Shown here: positions 1-6,937 of the stretch, one piece after another
Numbering within the stretch: the stretch's first letter is position 1
Layout: each line of letters starts with the position of its first letter
NCBI GenBank assembly: GCA_035286285.1
Contig: JAYKJG010000248.1
Coordinates: 1-18,831, forward strand
Direction of reading: 5' to 3'
Length of the DNA stretch: 18,831 nucleotides
From: Prochlorothrix sp035286285
GTDB lineage: Bacteria > Cyanobacteriota > Cyanobacteriia > Prochlorotrichales > Prochlorotrichaceae
The notes under the pieces: generated by a model
What the model saw: only the letters and a program-made list of their open reading frames with translations
The model's database searches: none
Told to the model about the DNA's origin: nothing
Made by a program: the position numbers and the translations under genes

Positions 1-543
1 GGAGTCTGACTCATCGGCAGCGGGGGCCGGTCCCAGTTGGGGCGGGGATGGGTCAGAGTCGGGTGGGAGGCTTTGGCGCTCCAGGTTTTTTAAGGCCAGG
101 GCCAAGGCCAGGTCACCCCCCAAGGCCCGGAGGGGAAAGGAGGGGGGAAAGTCGCTGGGGCTGCTGTCGGCCCCATGGCTGGTTTCGGGGCGCTCCATGG
201 CACTGGCGCGGCGGTCCGATCGCGATCGCGGCGAAGCTGTGGGTGCAGGACTCGGTTGGGTGAGGCGTTGGCTGAGGCGATCGTGGCTAAGGTCTTCCCG
301 TAATGTTTGGCCCAAATGACTCACCGCCCGCTGTAGCTTTTCCCTGGTGCGATAGGACAGACCCAAAAACGCATCGGGAAAGCGGTTGGTACAGAGATAA
401 AACGCAGCAGAGACCAAGCTTTGTTGGGCGCTTTGTCCCAGGGCATCCAAATATTGACCATATAGCGCCTGGAGTTCACCGGCAAGCTCTGTTGTTTTCT
501 CTTCTAGCCCAGCAATCTCACGGGAAATACGCGCTTCGCTCAT
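1..543 (-). CDS. Conserved cyanobacterial protein of unknown function, N-terminal part (cut by window edge)
   Basis: The frame is open from an ATG at 543 to the first base of the window (181 codons, no stop), so the C-terminus is missing. The N-terminus (MSEARISREIAGLEEKTTEL) starts a predicted amphipathic or coiled-coil segment to about residue 30. A helical block of roughly 70 residues follows, containing SAAFYLCTNRFPDAFLGLSY. From about residue 95 the protein becomes low-complexity and rich in Pro, Ser, Asp and Arg. The ordered first 90 residues resemble a small conserved cyanobacterial family that I remember but cannot name; no catalytic motif is visible. The upstream side carries a TATAAT box and a hairpin leader, supporting this start. 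Function is unknown; that it is a real gene is fairly sure because the conserved-looking part sits right behind the start codon. Confidence 0.75.
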   Translation of the reverse strand, partial: MSEARISREIAGLEEKTTELAGELQALYGQYLDALGQSAQQSLVSAAFYLCTNRFPDAFLGLSYRTREKLQRAVSHLGQTLREDLSHDRLSQRLTQPSPAPTASPRSRSDRRASAMERPETSHGADSSPSDFPPSFPLRALGGDLALALALKNLERQSLPPDSDPSPPQLGPAPAADESDS

Positions 544-583
544 GGTTAATTCGGTGCTCGACTGTAATAAGCCTGACGCTCTG

Positions 584-600
584 GCAAGGGCGACCCTTGC
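584..600 (-). promoter_or_regulatory. Perfect leader hairpin upstream of the left-edge gene
   Basis: GCAAGGG and CCCTTGC form a 7-bp perfect stem with a 3-nt loop, about 41 bp upstream of the ATG at 543 and downstream of the predicted start of transcription. There is no T-run, so it is not a classic terminator. It could stabilise the 5' end or bind a factor; this is inference. Confidence 0.45.
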
Positions 601-628
601 GAGAACAAGTCTTTGAGAACAAGTCTTT
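601..628. repeat. 14-bp direct repeat, two perfect tandem copies
   Basis: gagaacaagtcttt occurs twice head to tail (601-614 and 615-628). It lies in the predicted 5' leader of the left-edge gene, just downstream of its TATAAT box on the minus strand. Confidence 0.85.
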
Positions 629-634
629 ATTATA
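629..634 (-). promoter_or_regulatory. Predicted -10 box (TATAAT) of the left-edge gene
   Basis: On the minus strand the hexamer is a perfect TATAAT, about 85 bp upstream of the ATG at 543. No good -35 hexamer is visible 16-18 bp further up. Transcription would start near 622 and give a leader of about 80 nt holding the direct repeat and hairpin at 584-628. The box is seen; promoter activity is inferred. Confidence 0.5.
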
Positions 635-784
635 GGGGAGTGCTTTACAGAGCCTGGGCACGGACATTGCTGCAATCAGGGGCCGTTGGGGTGGGGGAAT
701 CCGCATCCTGGGCAGGGTGCCTAGCAGGATTTAGAGGTAACTATTCAGGGGGGGACGAAGTTAGTAGGGTTTCAGCCCGACGAT

Positions 785-892
785 CGCGGGTCAGAGCCGG
801 ATCAAAGGGGTAGATTTCCCTGGGGAACGATCGACATTCGCGGGTCAGAGCCGGATCAAAGGGGTAGATTTCCCTGGGGAACGATCGACATT
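785..892. repeat. Perfect 54-bp tandem duplication
   Basis: Two identical 54-bp copies lie at 785-838 and 839-892, each ending in a CGATCGACATT-type HIP1-like motif. The unit length is divisible by three, so a minus-strand frame repeats a peptide, but codon use and context do not support coding. No variation separates the copies, which points to a recent duplication. Confidence 0.9.
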
Positions 893-893
893 G

Positions 894-968
894 GGTAGGG
901 GTCGCGCCCCCGTGGCTCCCCTCTTGGCGGCCAACAACCGGGGCAACCACGGGGGGATTGCCCCTACC
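894..968. repeat. Dispersed GC-rich palindrome, copy 1 (GGTAGGGG...CCCCTACC)
   Basis: The ends GGTAGGGG (894-901) and CCCCTACC (961-968) are perfect inverted repeats, and the inner arms (cgcccccgtgg and ccacgggggg) also pair. Relatives of the same arms are at 7052-7076, 8398-8471, 8485-8555, 17115-17271 and 18787-18831. All copies lie between genes. It is a nonautonomous repeat family; it could act as an RNA hairpin when transcribed. Confidence 0.8.
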
Positions 969-1097
969 AAAATCGGGGAATCTGTCCCAGTGAACTGGAC
1001 CCGCTCCAATGGCCTCAGGTCTGTTGTTTGGAGCTTGAAACCCTTATTCTCCCGTGACCCCCTGAATAATTACGATTTAGACTCCCCACACCCCACT

Positions 1098-1149
1098 ATT
1101 CAGGCTCACGATTCAGGCTCACGATTCAGGCTTACTATTCAGGCTGACC
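1098..1149. repeat. 13-bp tandem repeat (4 copies) spanning the exbD stop codon
   Basis: attcaggctcacg (1098-1110) and an identical copy (1111-1123) are followed by attcaggcttact (1124-1136) and attcaggctgacc (1137-1149). The copy farthest inside the gene encodes the last residues (QPE) and the stop of exbD, so the repeat appears to have grown outward from the gene's 3' end. Confidence 0.9.
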
Positions 1150-1725
1150 ACTGCCGTCAAGATTGGGGAGACCAAAGTCGTTGGTGTTGGGGAAGGGGGC
1201 CGGTGCGCTGCCCGGTTCGGGGGGGGTCAAGGGATCGCCAGGGACCGGGTTAGGGTTGGGATTGGGTTGAACGTCTAGGGGGAAGAGGGCTGGGGCTTCC
1301 TCAGGGGTTGCGCCATCTGTGGCGGGGGCAACGGTGGCGAGGGCGACTCGACTGCCCCCCACCGATCGCATCAAGTCCAGTACCCGCACCACATCATCGT
1401 AAACGGCACTGCGATCGGCATAGAGCACCAGCAATCCCTGGGGGTTGGTTCGGTTATACCCTTCCAAAATCAAGTAAAGCTGGGCCTCGGAGACCTGGGA
1501 GCGATCGACATAGACCTGACCCAGGGGATCCACACTGACCATGAGCATTTCCTGGTTCTGGATCGTTGCCGTTCCGGCCCCCGGCAGATCGACGGTGATG
1601 GCCTGCTGCCGCGTCAGTTGCAGGGCCGCTAGGATAAAGAAGATGAGAATGCAGAAAATGATGTCAATCAGGGGAACAATTTCGATGCTGACCCCGTGGT
1701 CGGAGTTGTGACTGTTAATTTTCAT
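1135..1725 (-). CDS. exbD: ExbD/TolR-family biopolymer transport protein with a proline-rich tail
   Basis: This is the plug/stator partner of an ExbB-type proton channel in the inner membrane, which turns proton flow into work on outer-membrane transport. The 196-residue protein has a short cytoplasmic N-terminus, one transmembrane helix (about 16-36) carrying the family's essential aspartate in PLIDIIF (Asp21), then a periplasmic alpha/beta domain to about residue 135 (TVDLPGAG, GQVYVDRSQV, VLYADRSAVYDDVVRVLDL). Residues about 137-196 form an extra proline-rich tail with NPNPNP and PPEP motifs, unusual for the family. It follows exbB by 10 bp, clearly one operon. The last codons lie in a 13-bp tandem repeat. 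TolR is the main alternative, but without tol genes nearby ExbD is the safer name. Confidence 0.93.
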   Translation of the reverse strand: MKINSHNSDHGVSIEIVPLIDIIFCILIFFILAALQLTRQQAITVDLPGAGTATIQNQEMLMVSVDPLGQVYVDRSQVSEAQLYLILEGYNRTNPQGLLVLYADRSAVYDDVVRVLDLMRSVGGSRVALATVAPATDGATPEEAPALFPLDVQPNPNPNPVPGDPLTPPEPGSAPAPFPNTNDFGLPNLDGSGQPE

Positions 1726-1735
1726 CGCAGTCTCG

Positions 1736-2455
1736 CTAGAGGGGGGGAATCTGGAGATCGGAGTCCGGGGGGAGGGGGTCGGGGGGAATGATGGGGGAGT
1801 TGGTCGATCGGGCCGCAGGTTGCTTGTTATAGGCCATGGCCCAAGCTTGGCGGTAGAGCAACTCTAATTCACTGCCCGATCGCCGGAAGATCTTAACCTG
1901 GGTTTCAAGGAAAATCCGAAACAGACGGTAAAACAGCGAACTGACGATCGCCACAATTAGCCCTATGGCCGTACTCAGCAGCGCATCCCGAATGCCCAAG
2001 GTCACGCCCGCCGTAGAGGCCGTACCCAAATCGCCGAGGCGAATATTGCCGAGGGAGCGCATTAGTCCTAAGACCGTGCCTAGCAGCCCCAACAGAGGCG
2101 CAAGGGTGATGACCCCTTCTAGGACTTTTTCACCTCGCCGCATAGCGGTTAATTCTTCATCGGCGGCGGCCTCTAGGGCCAACCGAAACACCTCCGGCTC
2201 TGGGTTGGTCAGGCGCAGGGGAGCATAGAGCAGGCGACCGATCGGCTGCTGCTTGTAACGGCGGGCCGTATTGGTGGCTTCGGTCCAGTCATAGCAAGCC
2301 GCTTCTAGGACTTGTTTGACGATCTGTGTTTCTCGTGTCAGGACTCTGGACCAGAACCATAGCCGTTCGATCGTCACACTGAGGGACAAGATTGACAGGC
2401 CCGCCAGCAGGAGGATGGCAATGCCACCTTTTTCGAGTAACTCAATCAGATTCAC
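1736..2455 (-). CDS. exbB: ExbB/TolQ/MotA-family proton channel protein
   Basis: The 239-residue protein forms the proton-conducting core that pairs with the ExbD just downstream. The GTG start at 2455 gives the usual family N-terminus (MNLIELLEKGGIAILLLAGL). Three transmembrane helices are visible at about 10-32, 112-134 and 158-180. The conserved GEKVLEGVITLAPLLGLLGT stretch and the TAGVTLGIRDALLSTAIGL stretch line the channel in characterised homologues. After residue 210 the protein ends in a Pro-rich cytoplasmic tail. A GAAGAGAG stretch about 10 bp upstream is a usable ribosome site. No tonB or outer-membrane receptor gene is next to it, so the partner and the substrate (iron is common in cyanobacteria) are unknown. 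Confidence 0.95.
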   Translation of the reverse strand: MNLIELLEKGGIAILLLAGLSILSLSVTIERLWFWSRVLTRETQIVKQVLEAACYDWTEATNTARRYKQQPIGRLLYAPLRLTNPEPEVFRLALEAAADEELTAMRRGEKVLEGVITLAPLLGLLGTVLGLMRSLGNIRLGDLGTASTAGVTLGIRDALLSTAIGLIVAIVSSLFYRLFRIFLETQVKIFRRSGSELELLYRQAWAMAYNKQPAARSTNSPIIPPDPLPPDSDLQIPPL

Positions 2456-2545
2456 AGTTGGCTCTCTTCGGTCAGAGGGGAACGGTTGGTGGGAATGATG
2501 CTTGGCCCCGCTTGGTTTAGCCTTGCCCAGTTCCCCAACGAGTCT

Positions 2546-2551
2546 AGTATA
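2546..2551 (-). promoter_or_regulatory. Predicted -10 box (TATACT) of exbB-exbD
   Basis: On the minus strand TATACT follows a TTT run and sits about 91 bp upstream of the GTG start, giving a leader near 85 nt. No strong -35 is seen at 16-18 bp spacing. The position falls inside a 105-codon open frame (2452-2769), which argues against that frame being a gene. Activity is inferred. Confidence 0.4.
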
Positions 2552-2769
2552 AAATTGGGGTTGTGAAGATATTCTGGCTGGCCCAGGCCGCTCAAACCGG
2601 GGTCAAGGGCCGGAGCCGACGGGGCTGGCGCGTTAATCCTATGCCAGCGCCGGTTAGGGGGATCGGGAGGGTCTAGGGGCGTTCCGTGGGGATGGGGGAG
2701 GGAACCGGCTAGCAGCCTCTGTAGATTCTGCCCCAATGGCGATCGTCGCCAAATCTCCCCCCTTTTCAT

Positions 2770-3387
2770 CGAGAGCAGATATTAAATTTTTGATCCCTAA
2801 CCCCCAATGCTGTTGCATCTCTGGGTAAATTCTTGAATAATTGAGACAGTATTGGGAGCGTGCGATCGGGGTACGAGGACAAACAGCCCCCCCCAGCGGC
2901 TAGCACCAATGCTGTAACTTGCTGTCGGTGCTAATTGTTGTCTATGATACCTTTTTGTAGTCACAACTTGCGGCTACATAACTGTTGTCTTGGGCCACTG
3001 TTTCTGCCTCTGGAATTTCTGGCCCATCGTTTTAACGGCTATCAGTTCAGTTTTCGTCGGATGCTTGATCATCGACGCAACGTAGCCAGCCCTAATGGTC
3101 GCACCTCCCTGATTCACGGCTTTTATTTCCCCTCTGCACTCAAACTGACTCAATCTGTGGGAACCTAGGCTTCTGTCGCTGTACCCTGCCCTCATCTTAA
3201 CTTGAGGCTGGTCTACCGACGATGGCCCCGATTCAGATTCCGGCAGAGGCTCCCTTTAATAAAATCCCTCGATAAAACTGCGTTTTACGCATCTAGACCC
3301 CATGTGCTCAATCTTGTAAGCCTGACTTCATAATCCTGCCCTCAAAATTGTTCAACATCACCTTCAAAATTCCTTTAGGAAACCCCC
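2770..3387. other. Spacer of about 620 bp with no recognised gene
   Basis: This stretch separates the divergent exbB operon and the zinc-ribbon gene. Its composition is lower in GC than the neighbouring genes. One open frame (2935-3168 +) has no recognisable protein features. I see a 7-bp inverted repeat (TAGCACC 2901-2907 and GGTGCTA 2927-2933) and a small TGCGT/ACGCA hairpin near 3279-3291, but no known RNA family and no clear promoter. Confidence 0.5.
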
Positions 3388-3585
3388 ATGAATCAACTGA
3401 TCGCCCCGACTATTCAAAACATTCGTTGTCCCAACTGCGGTAGCCCTGCGGAACGGCACCGCCTTGAAGCCCACCACTTGGTCCGCACCCAGTGCAGTGC
3501 TTGCGACTATCTCATGGTCACCAGTCTCAGCGGCGGACGGGTGATTGAAGCCTACTATGCTCCAGGTGCCCTCGTTCACCGCTAG
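3388..3585 (+). CDS. Small zinc-ribbon protein conserved in cyanobacteria
   Basis: The 65-residue protein carries two CXXC knuckles, CPNC (Cys14, Cys17) and CSAC (Cys36, Cys39), spaced as in a rubredoxin-like or zinc-ribbon fold. After the second knuckle comes the conserved DYLMVTSLSGGRVIEAYYAPG stretch. I recognise it as a short cyanobacterial family often mislabelled in databases as replication restart helicase PriA, probably because of the cysteine pattern; it is far too small to be a helicase. An AGGA ribosome site lies 10 bp before the ATG. It stands alone, with purA following 364 bp later on the same strand. Its function is unknown; metal binding is inferred from the cysteines. Confidence 0.88.
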   Translation: MNQLIAPTIQNIRCPNCGSPAERHRLEAHHLVRTQCSACDYLMVTSLSGGRVIEAYYAPGALVHR

Positions 3586-3949
3586 GGCCGGTTGGGTGGG
3601 GCCGGTTCTACAGATCGGCTCTACGGCACAGAACGCCGCTAGCGCTGATGTGTCTGGATTTGGCTCCACCCCGTCTCCCCCTAGGGTAAACGGGACGCAA
3701 ACCTGTTCACCCCTCGCCTGTGCTGGGAGAGGGATGGAGGGTTTTGTGCTGCTCTGGGGTTGGCTGGGTTAAGGCTGGGCTGATCTTCTACCGGCGGGAG
3801 GGCTGAGGCCGGTCCGGCTGGGGCTACCCTGCGATTCACCTGGCGGTCAGCTTGGGAAAATATAGAGAAATGCAACATGAAATTGACAAATCCCAAGTCG
3901 GTTAGGGAGAATCATAATTTGTGCAAACAGTAGAAATCCTAAAAGACTC
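3586..3949. other. Spacer of about 360 bp upstream of purA
   Basis: No gene is supported. The first 250 bp are GC-rich without clear structure; the last 90 bp become AT-rich and hold the likely purA promoter. Confidence 0.5.
3883..3912 (+). promoter_or_regulatory. Predicted purA promoter
   Basis: A perfect -35 hexamer TTGACA (3883-3888) is followed at 18 bp by GAGAAT (3907-3912), four of six matches to the -10 consensus. Transcription would begin near 3919, about 30 nt before the purA TTG start. Inferred from sequence only. Confidence 0.45.
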
Positions 3950-5284
3950 TTGGCTAACGTCATCGTAATTGGTGCCCAATGGGGCGATGAGGGAAAAGGA
4001 AAAATCACCGATTTGCTCAGCAACTCGGCAGATGTAGTGGTCCGTTACCAGGGCGGGGTGAATGCCGGTCACACCGTTGTGGTTGATGGCCAGACCTTTA
4101 AGCTGCATCTGATTCCATCGGGGATCCTCTATCCTGACACCCAGTGCATCATTGGTTCTGGAACGGTTATTGATCCTAAGACCCTATTGGGAGAGTTGGA
4201 TCAACTCCATACCCTCAAGGTCTCTACCGATAATCTCTTTATCTCTGAAACGGCCCACGTTACGATGCCGTACCATCGGCTCTTTGACCAGGCATCAGAG
4301 AAACAGCGGGGGGACTATAAGCTCGGCACGACGGGGCGTGGCATTGGCCCGACCTATGCTGACAAGTCTGAGCGCAATGGCATTCGGATGATTGATCTGA
4401 TGCATTTGGATCGACTGACGGAGAAGCTCCGCTGGACGATCGCCCAGAAAAACATCCTCTTGGAGAAGCTCTACAATCTGGAGCCGCTGGATGCCGATGC
4501 GGTGATTGAAGAATATGCGGGGTATGCCGATCGCCTCCGGCCCTATGTGGTGGATAGCTCCCTGCAACTTTATCAAGCGGTTAAAAATCGCCAAAATATC
4601 CTTTTTGAGGGGGCACAGGGCACCCTGCTGGATCTCGATCACGGCACCTATCCCTATGTCACTTCCTCTAACCCGGTGGCGGGTGGAGCCTGTATTGGGG
4701 CGGGAATTGGTCCGACGATGATCGATCGGGTCATTGGTGTAGCGAAGGCCTATACCACCCGTGTTGGGGAAGGCCCCTTTCCGACGGAACTAGACGGGGA
4801 AATGGGAGAGATTCTCTGCGATCGGGGGGCTGAATTTGGGACGACGACGGGGCGTAAGCGCCGCTGTGGTTGGTTTGATGCCGTGATCGGTCGCTACGCG
4901 GTGCGCATTAACGGCATGGACTGCCTCGCCATTACCAAGCTGGATGTGCTGGACGAGCTGGATGAAATTAAGGTTTGCGTGGCCTACAACATTGAGGGCG
5001 AACGCTGTGAAGCCTTCCCCACCAACTCCCATCGCTTGGGTAAATGTGAGCCAATTTACGAAACCTTGCCCGGTTGGCAGCAGTCTACCGCCGACTGTCG
5101 GAGGTTGGAAGACCTACCCAAGGCCGCTCTGAATTACTTGAAGTTCCTCGCAGAACTGATGGATGTGCCCATTGCGCTGGTGTCTGTGGGGCCAAGCCGG
5201 GACCAAACCATTATTGTTGAGGATCCCATCCACGGCCCGAAGCGGGCACTGCTGGATCCCAACAGTCCCTTGGCTCAGGTTTAG
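3950..5284 (+). CDS. purA: Adenylosuccinate synthetase
   Basis: The enzyme joins IMP and aspartate with GTP hydrolysis to give adenylosuccinate, the first step from IMP to AMP, in the cytosol. The 444-residue length is typical. The P-loop-like GDEGKGK (12-18) holds the catalytic Asp13, and GHTVVV (40-45) the catalytic His41. Downstream blocks GTTGRGIGPTYADK, FEGAQGTLLDLDHGTYPYVTSSNP and TTTGRKRRCGWFDA are all family signatures. The start is a TTG at 3950: it gives the canonical MANVIVIGAQWGDEG start and no in-frame ATG or GTG lies just upstream. No strong Shine-Dalgarno is visible. A long hairpin follows the stop. guaB3, the opposite branch from IMP, is the next gene. Confidence 0.98.
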   Translation: MANVIVIGAQWGDEGKGKITDLLSNSADVVVRYQGGVNAGHTVVVDGQTFKLHLIPSGILYPDTQCIIGSGTVIDPKTLLGELDQLHTLKVSTDNLFISETAHVTMPYHRLFDQASEKQRGDYKLGTTGRGIGPTYADKSERNGIRMIDLMHLDRLTEKLRWTIAQKNILLEKLYNLEPLDADAVIEEYAGYADRLRPYVVDSSLQLYQAVKNRQNILFEGAQGTLLDLDHGTYPYVTSSNPVAGGACIGAGIGPTMIDRVIGVAKAYTTRVGEGPFPTELDGEMGEILCDRGAEFGTTTGRKRRCGWFDAVIGRYAVRINGMDCLAITKLDVLDELDEIKVCVAYNIEGERCEAFPTNSHRLGKCEPIYETLPGWQQSTADCRRLEDLPKAALNYLKFLAELMDVPIALVSVGPSRDQTIIVEDPIHGPKRALLDPNSPLAQV

Positions 5285-5325
5285 GCTCTTGAGGGTCAAA
5301 ACCGCCTGAAGCCCTAAAAATGGAA

Positions 5326-5360
5326 GCCTCACCATACTTCAGTGAAGTTCCTGGTGAGGC
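5326..5360 (+). terminator. Long two-part hairpin behind purA
   Basis: GCCTCACCA (5326-5334) pairs with TGGTGAGGC (5352-5360), and inside it ACTTC (5336-5340) pairs with GAAGT (5344-5348) around a 3-nt loop. It begins 42 bp after the purA stop. No T-run follows, so it may be a 3'-end stabiliser or a factor-dependent terminator rather than an intrinsic one. Confidence 0.5.
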
Positions 5361-5477
5361 GGAAGACGCAGTTAGGAGGTATCTTGCTCTACTACCCTAG
5401 CTGACACTTTGCAAGAGGTACATTTACTTAATAAGTTCTTAACCCCTGGGGACTTCTTGGCGACTCTTTTGGGACTT

Positions 5478-5510
5478 CTTTGCGGCCCCTTTGCGGCCCC
5501 TTTGCGGCCC
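5478..5510. repeat. 11-bp tandem repeat, three copies
   Basis: ctttgcggccc occurs three times without gaps in the purA-guaB3 spacer. It is another member of the slippage-type repeats that are frequent between genes in this window. Confidence 0.85.
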
Positions 5511-5526
5511 ATGGACAAATCACGGT

Positions 5527-5557
5527 GAGACTCGATCGCTAGTGTCGATCGGGTCTC
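5527..5557. repeat. 12-bp inverted repeat built on CGATCG
   Basis: GAGACTCGATCG (5527-5538) and CGATCGGGTCTC (5546-5557) pair along 12 positions with one T-G wobble and a 7-nt loop. It lies 145 bp before guaB3. A G-run, not a T-run, follows. It may be an RNA hairpin in a guaB3 leader or a pair of HIP1-like words; neither is shown. Confidence 0.45.
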
Positions 5558-5701
5558 TCTCAGTGTTGGGGGGGGTAATGGCTTCGATCGGGGCGAGGGC
5601 GACCCCCAGGGAAACTTGAGATGCAGCCCTCAGCGTTGCAGTGGGATTTTAGGGAGAAGATTTGGTAGGCTAAACAAAATAGTCTAGAGAGTGGCAATTG
5701 A

Positions 5702-6865
5702 GTGGATATTGAACTTGGACGGGGCAAGTCTGCCCGCAGAGCCTATGGCATTGATGAAATTGCCCTGGTGCCAGGGCCGCGCACACTGGATCCAAGCCTA
5801 GCGGATACCCGGTGGACCATTGGCAAGATTGAGCGGGAGATTCCCATTATTGCCAGTGCCATGGATGGGGTGGTGGATGTAAAAATGGCGGTCCGCCTCA
5901 GTGAGTTGGGCAGTCTGGGGGTGCTGAATCTGGAAGGAATTCAAACCCGCTATGAAGATCCAGAGCCGATTCTCGATCGCATCGCGAGCGTTGGCCCTAC
6001 GGAATTTGTGCCCCTGATGCAGGAGCTATACGCCGTTGAGATTCAGCCAGAGTTGATCAAAAAGCGGATCGGGGAAATTAAGGCCCAGGGTGGCATTGCA
6101 GCGGTGAGTGTAACCCCAGCGGGGGCGGCTCGGTTTGGGGCCGCGATCGCCGAAGCCGGTGCTGATCTTGTTTTTATCCAAGCCACGGTAGTTTCCACCT
6201 CGCACCTCTCCCCTGAGACGGTAACCCCCCTAGATTTAGCCCGGTTTTGTCAAGAGATGCCGATGCCCGTGGCCCTGGGTAACTGTGTGACCTATGAAGT
6301 GACGATGAGCCTGATGAAGGCGGGGGCTGCTGCCATTATGGTGGGGATTGGCCCCGGTGCGGCCTGTACCTCGCGCGGGGTGTTGGGGGTGGGGGTTCCC
6401 CAGGCAACCGCAGTGGCCGACTGTGCTGCGGCCCGTGATGACTTCTTTAAGGAAACGGGAACCTATGTGCCGATTATTGCCGACGGCGGTCTGATTACCG
6501 GCGGTGATATTTGTAAATGTATTGCCTGTGGGGCTGATGGCGTGATGATTGGTTCCCCCTTTGCCCGTGCGGCGGAGGCACCGGGGCGCGGCTACCATTG
6601 GGGCATGGCAACGCCTAGCCCAGTTCTGCCACGCGGTACCCGAATTCGGGTTGGCACCACGGGAACACTGGAGCAGATTCTGCGGGGACCGGCGCAATTG
6701 GACGATGGAACCCATAACCTCCTGGGCGCGTTGCAGACCAGCATGGGGACGCTGGGGGCTAAGAACCTGAAGGAGATGCAAGACGTGGAGGTGGTGATTG
6801 CCCCGTCGCTGCTGACGGAAGGGAAGGTTTACCAGAAAGCCCAGCAGCTTGGGATGGGCAAATAG
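5702..6865 (+). CDS. guaB3: GuaB3-type IMP dehydrogenase (no CBS domains)
   Basis: This is the IMPDH-related protein found in cyanobacteria and some actinobacteria. Cyanobacterial GuaB3 has been reported to have IMP dehydrogenase activity, the first step from IMP to GMP. The 387-residue protein is a single TIM barrel: N-terminal GRGKSARRAYGIDEIALVPG, ASAMDGVVDV (51-60), the catalytic-loop cysteine at 222 in GPGAACTSRG, the phosphate-binding DGG at 261-263 with GGDICKCIACGADGVMIGS, and VGTTGTLEQILRGP. The roughly 120-residue CBS insertion of canonical GuaB is absent, as expected for GuaB3. The GTG start at 5702 matches the family N-terminus; a GAGAG stretch lies upstream. Yfr1 follows immediately downstream. 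Confidence 0.95.
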   Translation: MDIELGRGKSARRAYGIDEIALVPGPRTLDPSLADTRWTIGKIEREIPIIASAMDGVVDVKMAVRLSELGSLGVLNLEGIQTRYEDPEPILDRIASVGPTEFVPLMQELYAVEIQPELIKKRIGEIKAQGGIAAVSVTPAGAARFGAAIAEAGADLVFIQATVVSTSHLSPETVTPLDLARFCQEMPMPVALGNCVTYEVTMSLMKAGAAAIMVGIGPGAACTSRGVLGVGVPQATAVADCAAARDDFFKETGTYVPIIADGGLITGGDICKCIACGADGVMIGSPFARAAEAPGRGYHWGMATPSPVLPRGTRIRVGTTGTLEQILRGPAQLDDGTHNLLGALQTSMGTLGAKNLKEMQDVEVVIAPSLLTEGKVYQKAQQLGMGK

Positions 6866-6901
6866 GGGTGAGTAATTTTACCCTCTCTTGTGCCTAGGTT
6901 C

Positions 6902-6930
6902 TGTAAAAGACCCAGGAAACGCTATAGAAT
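6902..6930 (+). promoter_or_regulatory. Predicted Yfr1 promoter
   Basis: TAGAAT (6925-6930, within ctatagaat) is a good -10 box; TGTAAA (6902-6907) at 17 bp spacing is a weak -35. Transcription would begin near 6936-6940, immediately before the first Yfr1 stem. Inferred. Confidence 0.55.
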
Positions 6931-6937
6931 GGAAATA

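Larger units (their letters stand above)
544..1134. other. Gene-free, repeat-rich spacer
   Basis: I see no convincing gene in this stretch. It holds the promoter and leader of the left-edge gene, a 14-bp duplication, a perfect 54-bp tandem duplication (785-892), a 75-bp GC-rich palindrome (894-968) and most of a 13-bp tandem repeat that begins at the exbD stop codon. Open frames here merely read through the repeats. Confidence 0.7.

Noticed and set aside
741..950. Minus-strand frame with a repeated 18-residue peptide
   Set aside because: It only translates the 54-bp duplication and part of a palindrome; no start signals or conserved features.
2452..2769. 105-codon minus-strand frame overlapping the exbB start by GTGA
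   Set aside because: The overlap looks like translational coupling, but the peptide is Pro-rich with no family features, there is no ribosome site, and a good TATACT promoter for exbB lies inside it.
2935..3168. 77-codon plus-strand frame in the exbB to zinc-ribbon spacer
   Set aside because: No ribosome site, no recognisable motif, and composition like the rest of the spacer.
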